A DNA stretch of 64,000 bases from Vampirovibrio sp. (lineage in GTDB: Bacteria; Cyanobacteriota; Vampirovibrionia; Vampirovibrionales; JAJTHC01), in contig JACEUU010000003.1 in NCBI GenBank assembly GCA_024998755.1, forward strand, positions 620,001-684,000, in the 5' to 3' direction. Below the pieces are notes generated by a model. It was not told the DNA's origin. It did no database searches and saw nothing but the letters and a program-made list of their open reading frames with translations. Shown here in pieces: positions 42,449 through 51,372 of this stretch. Every line of letters starts with the position of its first letter. Within the stretch, counting starts at the first letter, position 1. The translations under genes were made by a program, and so were the position numbers.

Positions 42449-43462
42449 TTAAATTCGTTCGTAAATGCGGAGCTTGGCACTTCGAGACCGAGGATTTACT
42501 AGCTTTTCCGTTTCGTCAGCTTCTATGGGTTTACGAACAATCGCCCGAAAAGTTGGTTGTAGGTTACACTGGCAAACAGGCATCAATGGGGGACAAACGC
42601 AAGGGTTCATCGCTCGTTTGAACCACTGCTTCACAATGCGGTCTTCCAAAGAGTGAAAGGTAATAATCGCCACTGTTGCCCCAACCGCCATCACGCTAGG
42701 CAATACGGCTAGTGTGGTTTCCAAGTGCGAAAGCTCTTCATTGACGGCAATTCGTAAGGCTTGAAAAACCCGAGTAGCAGGGTGTTTGCCTTCTTTTTTG
42801 CTACGCCCTTGCTTTTGCTGATACCGATAAATGCCCTCCACCAAATGGGCAAGCTGATGCGTGCGTTCAAAGGGTTGGCTGGTTCGGCGTTCCACAATTT
42901 TTCGGGCAATGCCACGGCTGAAGCGTTCTTCGCCATAGGTGTAGAAGCAATCGGCTAGGTCGGTTTCGTTCCAAGTGTTGAGGATATCGCTGGCGGTTTG
43001 CGTGGCGAGGGGGTTCATTCGCATATCCAGCGGGCCATCCGCCATGAAGCTAAAGCCTCGTTCGGCCGTATCTAGCTGGTAGGAAGAAACGCCTAAATCC
43101 AGCAGGATGCCTCCTGTAATGTGGGGTTCGTTGATGGAGGCCAAGGCTTCAGGCACTTGGCTATAGTTGCCGTGCCATGTGTGGAATAGCAGGGCTTGTG
43201 GATTTTCTTCTACCAGTGGAGCAAGGCGTTGGGTTGCCATGGCAAGGGCGTTGGTGTCTTGGTCGATACCTAAAAACTGGGCGGGGGAGGCGTGGTTGGC
43301 GATAGCTTGGAGCATCAACGCTTGGGTGTGTCCGCCTAAGCCGAGTGTACCATCGACGTAGAGCTTGTTGGCTTGGATGGGCAGGGCGTTGAGCACGGCT
43401 TCAAGTAAGACGGGTTGGTGTTTTTGGTCGATAGGGGTTTTGGTGATATCAGCTGGTTGCAC
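42449..43462 (-). CDS. rsmH: 16S rRNA (cytosine1402-N4)-methyltransferase
   Basis: RsmH (MraW) methylates C1402 in the P-site region of 16S rRNA. The 337-aa protein has HQPVLLEAVLNAL, the SAM motif YVDGTLGLGGHTQALM, GILLDLGVSSYQLDTAERGF, and ATRVFQALRIAVNEEL, with a C-terminal TFHSLEDRIVKQWF, all family hallmarks. It starts with GTG. In many bacteria rsmH leads the dcw cluster; here no ftsL or murein genes adjoin it. Confidence 0.96.
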   Translation of the reverse strand: MQPADITKTPIDQKHQPVLLEAVLNALPIQANKLYVDGTLGLGGHTQALMLQAIANHASPAQFLGIDQDTNALAMATQRLAPLVEENPQALLFHTWHGNYSQVPEALASINEPHITGGILLDLGVSSYQLDTAERGFSFMADGPLDMRMNPLATQTASDILNTWNETDLADCFYTYGEERFSRGIARKIVERRTSQPFERTHQLAHLVEGIYRYQQKQGRSKKEGKHPATRVFQALRIAVNEELSHLETTLAVLPSVMAVGATVAIITFHSLEDRIVKQWFKRAMNPCVCPPLMPVCQCNLQPTFRAIVRKPIEADETEKLVNPRSRSAKLRIYERI

Positions 43463-43627
43463 GGTGGGGTGGCTTTCTGAAAGAGAAGGTTACATCTTTC
43501 AGATTAGCATAAACAGTAGCTCTATTTGTTTTGTTCTTAGAGGGGGTTGGCACTTGCCAAAAATAAAATATTACTAGTATATCATTAAAATTAAAATTTT
43601 ATTCAATGTAACGCTTTGTAAAAAAAT

Positions 43628-43700
43628 GACTATCCTAGGATAGTCTAAAAAGAATATTTAGACTATCCTAGGATAGTCTAAAAAGAATATTTAGACTATG
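43628..43700. promoter_or_regulatory. 33-bp tandem repeat of an 18-bp palindrome upstream of secreted-protein genes
   Basis: GACTATCCTAGGATAGTC, a perfect palindrome, occurs at 43628-43645 and 43661-43678, and a third half-copy (GACTATG) starts at 43694, with the spacer TAAAAAGAATATTTA repeated exactly. The period of 33 bp is about three helical turns, which would place bound dimers on one DNA face. It ends about 30 bp before the first small secreted-protein gene and is a likely operator. Confidence 0.72.
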
Positions 43701-43729
43701 TCGTGCAGTATGTGATGGGAATTTTAAGA

Positions 43730-44005
43730 ATGACTTTCGTTAAAAAGCTAGTAGTAGCTGTACTTTTCTGTACTTTATTAGTGCCAAATGCATTTGCTTT
43801 AACAGATTCTCAAATTAAGCAACGCCTTGTTTCTCAATCCATTAATAATTATTCGGGTAATTGTGCTTGCCCTTATAACACTGCTCGTAACGGTAGTTCT
43901 TGCGGTAGAAGAAGTGCGTATAGCCGAGATGGTGGTGAAACGCCTTTATGCTATGCCAGCGATGTTTCTACTAGCATGGTACGCCAATATCGCAAAAATC
44001 ATTAA
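43730..44005 (+). CDS. Small secreted Cys-rich protein
   Basis: From the ATG at 43730 the product is 91 aa with a clear signal peptide (FVKKLVVAVLFCTLLVPNAF, cut after AFA). The mature part has CACPYNTARNGSSCGRRSAY and ETPLCYASDVS, a conserved Cys-Pro-Tyr pattern found in small exported proteins of many bacteria, with four cysteines after the signal. GTG 43703 and ATG 43715 are in-frame alternatives. It is first in a run of three exported-protein genes. Function unknown. Confidence 0.72.
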   Translation: MTFVKKLVVAVLFCTLLVPNAFALTDSQIKQRLVSQSINNYSGNCACPYNTARNGSSCGRRSAYSRDGGETPLCYASDVSTSMVRQYRKNH

Positions 44006-44018
44006 GGGAGAAATTGTC

Positions 44019-44267
44019 ATGTTTTTTAAATCGTTTATTATAGCATTTTTACTATTTGTTGTTAGTTTTTTTCCTGCTTTTGGTAATGGTTATACCCGTA
44101 GAGATGGTACTTATGTTCAGCCTCATATGCGTTCAGATAGAGATAGTAGTTTTAGTAATAACTGGAGTACGAAAGGTAACGTAAACCCGTACACCAACGA
44201 ACGAGGCTATAAACAAGAACCTGCTTACAACAATAATAATAACGCTTACCGCCTGAAAGGCTACTAA
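44019..44267 (+). CDS. Small secreted protein (GYTRRDGTYVQPH family)
   Basis: This 82-aa product starts after a GGGAGA ribosome site and has a signal peptide (FFKSFIIAFLLFVVSFFPAF). The mature part contains GYTRRDGTYVQPHMRS and NNWSTKGNVNPYTNERG, a motif pair recurrent in small exported proteins of diverse bacteria, and an Asn-rich tail. It is 13 nt after the preceding gene and 4 nt before the next, so it belongs to one operon. Function unknown. Confidence 0.75.
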   Translation: MFFKSFIIAFLLFVVSFFPAFGNGYTRRDGTYVQPHMRSDRDSSFSNNWSTKGNVNPYTNERGYKQEPAYNNNNNAYRLKGY

Positions 44268-44271
44268 TTTT

Positions 44272-44778
44272 ATGTTCTATTCTCGGTTAAAATGGGGTGT
44301 TGCTTGTTTATTAATTAGCTGTTTTGCTGTTTCTCAAACTAGCTATGCGATAGATTTACCTGTAGGTAGTGCGGTAGATGTTACTTTGGTAGATTCTGTT
44401 TCAAGCCAATACGCAAGAAAAGGCTCTACTGTATTTGGTAAAACCATCAGCGATGTTAAATCAAAAGATAACCAAGTGGTTATTGCTAAAGGTAGTGATG
44501 TACAAATTACTATTTCTGACGTGAAGCATAAAAGAGGGCATGATACAGCTGGTTTTCTTCAGTTAGATGGTGCTACCACAACGGCTTCCGATGGAACACT
44601 TGTCCATTTAGGGTTACAGTATCAAGATGGTAAAGTGAAACAACGCCCCACTTTTGGGACGGTTTTACTTTCAATACTGGGCGTTGGGCTGGTTCTTGTA
44701 CCTTTTGGACTTTTTGTTAAAGGTGATGATGCCTATATTCCTAGCGGTACAAAAATAAGAGCCAGTATTCAAGGTTAA
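44272..44778 (+). CDS. Exported/membrane protein of 168 aa
   Basis: A signal peptide (GVACLLISCFAVSQTSYA) is followed by a beta-rich region (LPVGSAVDVTLVDSVSSQYA, VVIAKGSDVQITISDVKHKR) and a hydrophobic helix near residue 130 (VLLSILGVGLVLVPFGLFV). The repeated G-S-x-V-x-[IV]-x-[IL] strands suggest a periplasmic beta-domain. It follows the two small secreted-protein genes in the same operon. No family is assigned. Confidence 0.7.
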   Translation: MFYSRLKWGVACLLISCFAVSQTSYAIDLPVGSAVDVTLVDSVSSQYARKGSTVFGKTISDVKSKDNQVVIAKGSDVQITISDVKHKRGHDTAGFLQLDGATTTASDGTLVHLGLQYQDGKVKQRPTFGTVLLSILGVGLVLVPFGLFVKGDDAYIPSGTKIRASIQG

Positions 44779-44807
44779 AATAATTCACAGTTTGAACGAC
44801 GTAAGAG

Positions 44808-45058
44808 TTTGTAGGGGAGGGTTTCAAACCCTCCCCTACAAAGTAATATCCTAAAAACTCGTCATTTCGAGCGTAGCCGAGAAATCTCCCTACCTGTCTA
44901 ATACCAATTCAAAGTTAGAATAGCGTATAGCTTTCTCTATGTAGGGGTGCGATTTATCGCATCCGTTTTGGGATTATGGCGGACTGATGCAATGCATAGA
45001 CCGCAGGGCTACTAAATCACGCCCCTACAATACGCCATTTAATCTTTTAATTGGTATT
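44808..45058. repeat. Cluster of palindromic intergenic repeats (gap 44779-45164)
   Basis: This gene-free stretch holds four nested repeat types: a perfect 17-bp-stem hairpin TTTGTAGGGGAGGGTTT (44808-44842), a GTCATTTCGAGCGTAGCCGA unit (44861-44880), a family C element with AATACCAATT/AATTGGTATT ends (44900-45058), and inside it a GTAGGGGTGCG...CGCCCCTAC unit (44941-45028). No gene is visible from 44779 to 45164. It is a hot spot for small repeat insertions. Confidence 0.78.
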
Positions 45059-45164
45059 ACTTCTTGTTCAGCCTAACACAAAAAGGGGCAATCGAGGTTT
45101 TGTGCTAATAAGTGATTTCATTGGAATGTAATTTTTTAGTAATTATTCTTTAAGGAGTATCAAA

Positions 45165-45881
45165 ATGAGTGATTATCGTGTAGGAAATCGTCAAATAACT
45201 AATGCTAGTTATCGGTCGCCTAAGCAGCCATTATCTGGCGAAGAAGAAGCTCAAATAAAAAAAGCGGGTGATACGGCTTATAACCAAAATATGCTTTATG
45301 GTGCAACGGCGTTTACAGGTATTGGTTTAGCATCAGGAGCAACAGCAACGTATTTGAATAGAGAATGGGCATTAGAAAAAAGTGGTATCTTTCAAGAAAA
45401 AGCCATTGCAACATTGAATACTGCTCTTACTGAGGAGCAAAAGAACAGACTTACAAAGAACCGTTTCACAAATTTAACTGATGTAAATATCTACAGTGAA
45501 GGAACGAATATTCATTACGCTAAAGATAAAAACACTATGTTTAACTATTTTTCAGACTATTGTGTGAAAAATAACTTAGAGTTAGATGCCAGCGATGTTA
45601 AAATCAGAGAAGCAGATAGGGCTATTTCTTTTGAAATTTCAAAAGCGAAAGAAGCAGGAAAAACATTTCTAAAGGAAGGTACAAACCGAGCAACAGCTAT
45701 TTCACAAGTGGATAGAAAATGGCATACTGGCTTAAAGGGTGGTGCTTTGGTTGCTGGTGCCATCATTGGGACAGGGCTTTTATGGAGCCATCTGCATACC
45801 TCGACTATCGCCAAAAACAAACAAGCATCAGTACGAAACGATTTACAACTTGCCCCACACGAAGAAGACACTAAAGCCTAA
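45165..45881 (+). CDS. Membrane-associated hypothetical protein (two hydrophobic segments)
   Basis: The 238-aa product starts 8 nt after AAGGAG. A first hydrophobic segment (LYGATAFTGIGLASGATATY) is near residue 45 and a second (GGALVAGAIIGTGLLWSHL) near residue 195; between them lies a charged, mostly helical domain. The layout (soluble domain held between two Gly/Ala-rich transmembrane helices) resembles the product at 55192. No family is recognised. It ends 9 nt before the convergent gene at 45891. Confidence 0.72.
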   Translation: MSDYRVGNRQITNASYRSPKQPLSGEEEAQIKKAGDTAYNQNMLYGATAFTGIGLASGATATYLNREWALEKSGIFQEKAIATLNTALTEEQKNRLTKNRFTNLTDVNIYSEGTNIHYAKDKNTMFNYFSDYCVKNNLELDASDVKIREADRAISFEISKAKEAGKTFLKEGTNRATAISQVDRKWHTGLKGGALVAGAIIGTGLLWSHLHTSTIAKNKQASVRNDLQLAPHEEDTKA

Positions 45882-45890
45882 ATTATTGCT

Positions 45891-46682
45891 CTACATGTCT
45901 TTATCAAACAGGCGGCTCATATCGGGCGGATTGCTAGGGGCTTGAAAGGCATTGCTTTGCCCCGAAAAATTAGGCCAAACCATGAGGTTTCCTTGCTCAT
46001 CTCTCCACCGAAGCCAACCAATCGGGTGTTCAGCACCCATATCCCGCAATTCCACCAACATCCAATTCCCCCGAACGTGCAACACCTTAATACCTTGGAC
46101 TATCGTTACAGGCACTAAGGGGGCGGTATCTTCAGGCTTCAACCGAACAGACCGCTGATAAGCAGGCACACCCGCCAACCACTGAAACCCAAAATTCTTG
46201 GTGTAAAGCCGAATAAAATCTTGCCAAACGTAAACTGTATTGTTGCCGTTAGGAGCTAGCCAAGCCTTACCCGCTTCTGTGGTGGGCAAAGAAACTTCCA
46301 GCCATCCATCAGGGCGTTCATCTAACACGGTTAGTAATGCTAATTGATACTTCGGGTAAAACGCCAAAAATAATTGATTCGCCGAAACCGGCTGTTGGGA
46401 TACTTCGCTAAAAACGGTCGCATTTTCCGCTGAAGTAACCGATTGCCGTTGCCATGTGAAAGCTTCAACCGTTGCTGCCGTGGTGGAAGGTTCAGCATAA
46501 AGCGTTAAAGGGGCTTGCACTGCCACAACGCCCACCGCTTGTTGTAAGCTTTGCGTAGGGTATTGCTGGGGTATCCACCCCAAAGCAGTGGGAGGAAATA
46601 AGCTGGTTGAAAGCGAACTAAAAACGACCGTTAAAATTAGTAATCCTCTTAGAAGTAAGGTGTTTTTAAGCTGGTTGAACAT
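45891..46682 (-). CDS. Exported SH3-like protein
   Basis: The 263-aa product has an N-terminal signal or anchor (LLLRGLLILTVVFSSLS). Two beta-rich regions follow: AVQAPLTLYAEPSTTAATV with LLTVLDERPDGWLEV, and GIKVLHVRGNWMLVELRD with GWLRWRDEQGN. These look like bacterial SH3-type modules with the W-L-x-V signature, typical of periplasmic or wall-binding proteins. Exact family uncertain. Upstream lies a palindromic repeat and the convergent-free 3' end of bamA on the same strand. Confidence 0.7.
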   Translation of the reverse strand: MFNQLKNTLLLRGLLILTVVFSSLSTSLFPPTALGWIPQQYPTQSLQQAVGVVAVQAPLTLYAEPSTTAATVEAFTWQRQSVTSAENATVFSEVSQQPVSANQLFLAFYPKYQLALLTVLDERPDGWLEVSLPTTEAGKAWLAPNGNNTVYVWQDFIRLYTKNFGFQWLAGVPAYQRSVRLKPEDTAPLVPVTIVQGIKVLHVRGNWMLVELRDMGAEHPIGWLRWRDEQGNLMVWPNFSGQSNAFQAPSNPPDMSRLFDKDM

Positions 46683-46717
46683 AGTGAAAACGCTCCGCTG
46701 CTATGTATTTCTTAACT

Positions 46718-46781
46718 GTAGGGGTGGATTGCATCCACCCGTTTTTAAGAGGTTAGGCGGGCGGATGCAATCCGCCCCTAC
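46718..46781. repeat. Palindromic repeat, family A (GTAGGGG...CCCCTAC)
   Basis: GTAGGGGTGGATTGCATCCA and its near complement ending CCCCTAC, with an inner short spacer, form a long hairpin between the SH3-like gene and bamA. Relatives are at 44941-45028 and 55104-55169. Repeats of this type are common in cyanobacteria-like genomes but their mobility mechanism is unclear. Confidence 0.8.
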
Positions 46782-46802
46782 CAATACGACCATAAAGGGT
46801 AC

Positions 46803-48797
46803 TTAGAACTTTTGACCAATACCGAAGCCAAAATGCTGAATGTAATTTTTGTTAGTGGCTGTTAGCGGAATGGCATAATCTAACCGAATAGGCCCTAACC
46901 CAGGGATGTTAACCCGTAAGCCCAAACCGCCCGAATAGCCGTAACCCTTACGTTGAAACAAGTTATTGATGCCATCGTTTTCGTTAATAAGCTGACCACC
47001 ATCAACAAAGGCAACTATCCGTGTAGATTCCAAGAAAGGCACTTTTTTCAACTTATCCAACCCCGGCACTTTTGACCGTAATTCGATTGACCCCAACGCA
47101 AAGCCCGAACCAATACCCAAGCCCCCTTGCTGGAAACCTCGAACGGAATACGCACCACCTAAGTTCAATGCGTTAAAAGCGGGTAAATCGCCCGCAATAC
47201 TGGTGGTAGCTTGCCCGTTTAAGGCTAAGGTTACAAAATTACTCAATTTTAAATACTTCCGCAGGTTGACACTAGCCGTGCCGTAACTATCAGCCCCTAA
47301 GCCAGCCGTTCCGCCGATGCTAACACTGTTAAACCAGCCAGAAGAAGGGTCAAAGCGGTTATCTCGGGTATCATAAGCTACAGTAGGGGTCAGGGTTAAA
47401 AACATGCCTTTATCTAGCTGAGTTTGCCGAAGAGCGGGGGTAATCCCGAATTTGTTTAAATCTACTTGAGCACCACCTTCACGCAAGGCAACATATTCAC
47501 CCCGTAAGCCTAAGCTAGTAGACCAATTGGGTTTGTCTTTCAAAGCTTTACCAATGGTAATACCACTACCAATACGGCGTTCAATAGCCAACGGAATGTT
47601 GAAACTACCCAAATCACGCCCGTAGGCATTGACGGATAAGGCATTATCCGTTTGTAGGAAGGCGGGGGTACTCCAGCCTAAATCAAATTGGTAAGTACGG
47701 GTATTGGCTTGAACATTGGCGTTACGCCCTAAAACACCCGAACCTACGCCTAGCGTTACGTTAAAGTTTTCACCCCGCCCCAAGAAGTTGGGGTCTGAAT
47801 ACCCACCTGAACCGAAGAAGCCCGTAACCGTATCAATACCACCACCCACGTTAAACGCACCGCTTCGTTTTTCGTCCACCTCAATCACCAAGTTATAGTG
47901 GGTTGGGTCGTCAGGGCTTGCGGTTAGTACGCGGCGAACATCATCAAAGGCTTGGGTTGCGAATAATCTTTTCAAGTCATCGTTCAACACCGTTTCGTTG
48001 TAAACTTCGCCTTCTTTAATAGAAAGGCTTCGTTTAATGACAAAATCTTTAGTTTTTCGGTTGCCAATATATTGAATTTTATCGACAATACCTTCGTTTA
48101 CATCCAATTTCACCGCCCCATCCGGGGAATCGGTAATATTGCCTACTTTGGCAAGCACGAAGCCTTTTTCGGCATATTTGGCTTCTAGTTTTTCAATACC
48201 TTTGTTCAATTGCGTTAAGTTTTGCGGCATCCCGATTTGACTGGCGAAAATTTCATCCACTTCCAGTTGGGTTAGCCGGCTATTGCCCTTAATTTCAACA
48301 CCGGTAACAGGGGTGTTTTCTTCCACTTGCAAGGTAACAATAATACCAGAACGGGTGGCTTTAGGTACGGCTTTCATGCGTTCAGTAAAATAGCCTAAAT
48401 CATAAACTTGACGCAAATCTTCCTGCAAGGCTTTTTTACTATAAACCGCACCAGGACGAATGCTCATGGCAGATAAAATTTGTTCAGAAGGGACTAACTT
48501 ATTGCCCAAAATGGTTACTTGGCTCACGGTAATGGTTTTATCATAATTAGCCGTTTCAGCAGCTATTTCACTGCCAGTGGGCGAACCAAGTTCAGTTACT
48601 GGCGTTGCTGCAAACGCTTGAGATTGAGCCCCAAGCACCAGCACTAAAAAAAAGGCTAAGCCTAACAGGTTGGCGATGTTAGTAATAGAAGGCAGTAGCA
48701 GAAGGCGAAAAAGCATAAGTAAGACAAGCACTTTTCTAGGCAGAATGCTTCTATAATTAGCTTGTAAAGCAGCTAACAAGAAAACAAGCAGGAGCAT
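46803..48797 (-). CDS. bamA: Outer-membrane assembly factor BamA / Omp85
   Basis: BamA inserts beta-barrel proteins in the outer membrane. After a long hydrophobic leader (signal cleavage probably after AQSQAFA near residue 64) come three POTRA domains (ITVSQVTILGNKLVPSEQIL; VTGVEIKGNSRLTQLEVDEI; VDKIQYIGNRKTKDF) and a barrel of about 370 aa with VRGFQQGGLG (the conserved VRGF motif) and a C-terminal FGFGIGQKF ending in Phe. Three POTRAs, rather than five, is the cyanobacterial arrangement. An in-frame ATG at 48716 would give a more normal signal peptide. Confidence 0.93.
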   Translation of the reverse strand: MLLLVFLLAALQANYRSILPRKVLVLLMLFRLLLLPSITNIANLLGLAFFLVLVLGAQSQAFAATPVTELGSPTGSEIAAETANYDKTITVSQVTILGNKLVPSEQILSAMSIRPGAVYSKKALQEDLRQVYDLGYFTERMKAVPKATRSGIIVTLQVEENTPVTGVEIKGNSRLTQLEVDEIFASQIGMPQNLTQLNKGIEKLEAKYAEKGFVLAKVGNITDSPDGAVKLDVNEGIVDKIQYIGNRKTKDFVIKRSLSIKEGEVYNETVLNDDLKRLFATQAFDDVRRVLTASPDDPTHYNLVIEVDEKRSGAFNVGGGIDTVTGFFGSGGYSDPNFLGRGENFNVTLGVGSGVLGRNANVQANTRTYQFDLGWSTPAFLQTDNALSVNAYGRDLGSFNIPLAIERRIGSGITIGKALKDKPNWSTSLGLRGEYVALREGGAQVDLNKFGITPALRQTQLDKGMFLTLTPTVAYDTRDNRFDPSSGWFNSVSIGGTAGLGADSYGTASVNLRKYLKLSNFVTLALNGQATTSIAGDLPAFNALNLGGAYSVRGFQQGGLGIGSGFALGSIELRSKVPGLDKLKKVPFLESTRIVAFVDGGQLINENDGINNLFQRKGYGYSGGLGLRVNIPGLGPIRLDYAIPLTATNKNYIQHFGFGIGQKF

Positions 48798-48938
48798 TTT
48801 TAAAACAGGTTGCTTTTTATTCTAACACCTCAAGCTAGGAATTAAAGCCCATTTTTTATAATCTCCTTTAAAAGATAAGGTGTTTGAAGGACAATAGCTT
48901 ATAATGGCTTATATCAATTAGGAGATTAAATTTCTAGA

Positions 48939-49925
48939 ATGTCTAATACCGCATCCAGTTGGAAAACACACGCACTACTATTTGTAATGAGCGGTATTTA
49001 CGGGGCATTTTTTCCGCTACTTAAATTATTATGCCAAACGGTTGCCCCGTTAGATGCCGCCATGTTGCGGTCTATCGGGTTTGCGTTGTGCATTGTAGCT
49101 TTTGGCGGGCTGTGGGGGTTCTGGAAATGGCGAAACATCCCTTGGAAAATGAAGGCTTTAATAGCGTTTAATGCCTTTATAGGGGTATTTGTGGTGCAAA
49201 CCATGGCACCTATTGCCATGCCGTTAACCTCGTCGTTTCATGCTACGCTCATTATGGGGAGCATTCCCCTGCAAACAACCATATTAAGCACCCTGCTGGG
49301 CATGGAAAAATTAACGATTCGTAAATTGGTGGGCGTATTAATAGGGTCTGCTGGGTTGGCGAGCTTAGTTTGGTTGCAACTGCAAGATGGGGCTGGCGGT
49401 TCCGTTCATACCGCAAAAATTTCATTAGCGGGGGGCAGCAACCCCTTGCTAGGCGATGCGATTATCTTCGGGAATGCGTTTATGTTTTCGGGGTTTAATT
49501 TAATCACGAAATATTTGGTTTCAAAATATCGCCCCATTACGCTACTTTCTTATGGGTTTTTGCAATCAGGGATGTTGGCTTTGGCGTTAGTCCTAGTCAA
49601 TGAAATTATTGGCTTGCCGTTGATTCCGAAATTTTCCCATTTGGTGAGTATTATCCCCTCCTTCACCGGACAATCTTGGGCGTTATTGGCTTATATGGTT
49701 CTAATAGCCGGATTTTTTGGATATTGGATTCATCATTCTAGCCTAAAGAAAACCAGTGCGAGCAATGTGGCTTTATATACGTTACTTCAGCCGTTGATGT
49801 CTGCATTTTTGGGCTTTTTTTTACTGAAAGAAGTGTTTACGATTCCCATGGTGTTAGCTGGCGGCTTAATTATTGCTGGTTTATTGGTTGCCACCGGCGG
49901 TAATAGCTCTGCTGTGCCTAAATAA
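48939..49925 (+). CDS. EamA-family (DMT) inner-membrane transporter
   Basis: The 328-aa protein has about ten hydrophobic segments in two EamA repeats, opening with LLFVMSGIYGAFFPLLKLLC and PLDAAMLRSIGFALC, the typical first two helices of drug/metabolite exporters. The second repeat contains NALLGDAIIFGN-like and LGFFLLKEVF segments. The substrate cannot be read from sequence. AGGAG lies about 13 nt before the ATG. It is divergent from bamA. Confidence 0.9.
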   Translation: MSNTASSWKTHALLFVMSGIYGAFFPLLKLLCQTVAPLDAAMLRSIGFALCIVAFGGLWGFWKWRNIPWKMKALIAFNAFIGVFVVQTMAPIAMPLTSSFHATLIMGSIPLQTTILSTLLGMEKLTIRKLVGVLIGSAGLASLVWLQLQDGAGGSVHTAKISLAGGSNPLLGDAIIFGNAFMFSGFNLITKYLVSKYRPITLLSYGFLQSGMLALALVLVNEIIGLPLIPKFSHLVSIIPSFTGQSWALLAYMVLIAGFFGYWIHHSSLKKTSASNVALYTLLQPLMSAFLGFFLLKEVFTIPMVLAGGLIIAGLLVATGGNSSAVPK

Positions 49926-50037
49926 AACAGTCGAATTTTTCTTGGTTTTTCTTTGCTCGCCGTGTTGAATCTTAATAATTGTTATGCTATAATTATTAAG
50001 ATTTTTTACACGTTTGCTTTATGGAATTCGCTTTAGA

Positions 50038-50606
50038 ATGATTGTTTCTCAAATTATATCTCGTACTTTTTCTGAATTAAATAGCTTGTATGCCTTTTGG
50101 GTGTTGCTGTTGGTAGATTGTTTAGGGCACGGCTCTATAGCCAATAGGACTAGGGGCTTGCTGTTAAGTTGGGCTGGGTTTAATTTTGGGAAAGGCTGTA
50201 TTATTCGCCCCGGCTTATATATTCATTCAATTAGGTCTTTGGTTAAAGTAGGCACTGGTACTTCACTTAATAAAAATACTTATTTTGACGCATCTAGCCA
50301 AGTGAATATTGGTAATTTTTGCAATGTTGGGCATGGTGTAAAATTTTCCGCAAATAGTTCTGACGACTTGCTTTTGAGTCTAAAACTAGACGCAGTACCC
50401 CCCCCCCGAGAATTGTTATTGAAGATTTTGTTTGGCTTTCCTGTAATGTGTTAGTTGTAGGCGGTGTTACTATTGGTAAAGGGTCTGTAGTGGGTGCGGG
50501 CAGTGTGGTAACTTCTGATATCCCTTCACATTCTTTCGCAATAGGTAATCCTGCTAAAGTTATTCGTCAATTAAGCCCCCCTTCAGAAGAAACGGCGAAT
50601 GTTTAA
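50038..50606 (+). pseudogene. Hexapeptide (LbH) acyltransferase, off at a C10 tract
   Basis: The N-terminal part (VGTGTSLNKNTYFDASSQVN, IGNFCNVGHGVKF) and the downstream part ([44 protein letters not shown]) together make a typical left-handed beta-helix acetyltransferase of about 189 aa. They lie in different frames on either side of ten consecutive C residues (50398-50407). As sequenced the frame ends at 50454; 8 or 11 Cs would restore it. This is a classical slipped-strand configuration, so the gene may be phase-variable rather than dead. Similar enzymes modify surface polysaccharides. Confidence 0.85.
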
Positions 50607-50924
50607 TTGCTGAAGATTGCATTTTAACCTCGTATCGTTGCTTGACATCCGTTTTTGCTTTAGTTACTGTTAGGGTTATAAATGAAATGCTGGATTATAA
50701 ACTATCGACAGTCATTATTTGTACGCTTTCTTTTGATGTGAATAGTGGTGCGTGCTGCACCAAGGTTTTGAAACAGTGGTTACCTTCCCCAACAGGTAGT
50801 TGCTAGAACTTACAATCATATCAAACAAAGAAAATAAGTGGCTGGCATAGTGGAAGTTGATTCCTTTTTCAAGATTTTTATTAGCTTATTACTGTTTATT
50901 TTACTGCGTTAGGAGATTCACGAA
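50607..50924 (+). promoter_or_regulatory. Leader and promoter region of the rpsL operon
   Basis: TTGACA (50642-50647) with a 17-nt spacer and TACTGT (50665-50670) is a plausible promoter. The remaining 250-nt leader has one short frame (50687-50806, 39 codons, Cys-rich end) without a good ribosome site, which may be a chance ORF, a leader peptide or a gene remnant. No other gene is visible in this stretch. Confidence 0.45.
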
Positions 50925-51323
50925 GTGCCAACTATTGCACAGCTTGTTCGTAAAGAGCGTGAAAAAATTGTTAAAAAAACGAAGTCCCCTGCTTTGATGG
51001 CTTGCCCTCAGCGTCGTGGTGTTTGTACTCGGGTTTATACCACCACGCCTAAAAAGCCTAACTCTGCTTTGCGTAAAGTGGCTCGTATTCGTTTAACCAA
51101 TGGGTTTGAAGTAACTTCTTACATTCCTGGTGTCGGCCATAACTTACAAGAACACTCTGTGGTACTTATTCGTGGCGGACGTGTTAAAGATTTACCCGGT
51201 GTTCGGTATCACATTATTCGTGGCACCTTGGATGCTGAAGGTGTGAAAAACAGAAAGCAATCTCGTAGTAAATACGGGGCAAAAGCAAAACAAGTTGCTG
51301 TGGTTGGCAAAAAACGCAAATAG
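50925..51323 (+). CDS. rpsL: Small-subunit ribosomal protein S12
   Basis: uS12 (132 aa; decoding-centre protein, target of streptomycin resistance). It has [11 protein letters not shown] at the start, [20 protein letters not shown] (with the Lys43-equivalent) and [15 protein letters not shown] near the end. GTG start after AGGAG (50912-50916). First gene of the str cluster, followed 49 nt later by rpsG. Confidence 0.98.
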   Translation: MPTIAQLVRKEREKIVKKTKSPALMACPQRRGVCTRVYTTTPKKPNSALRKVARIRLTNGFEVTSYIPGVGHNLQEHSVVLIRGGRVKDLPGVRYHIIRGTLDAEGVKNRKQSRSKYGAKAKQVAVVGKKRK

Positions 51324-51372
51324 CCTGCAGCTTAATTTTTTAGATTTTTAATTTCTTTGGAGAATCAATCCT

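Noticed and set aside
43464-43627. Additional dcw-cluster genes upstream of rsmH
   Set aside because: No ftsL/pbp or mraZ-like frame exists; the region is non-coding.
50687-50806. 39-codon frame as a glycosyltransferase remnant
   Set aside because: The opening strand is suggestive but too short to support any family.
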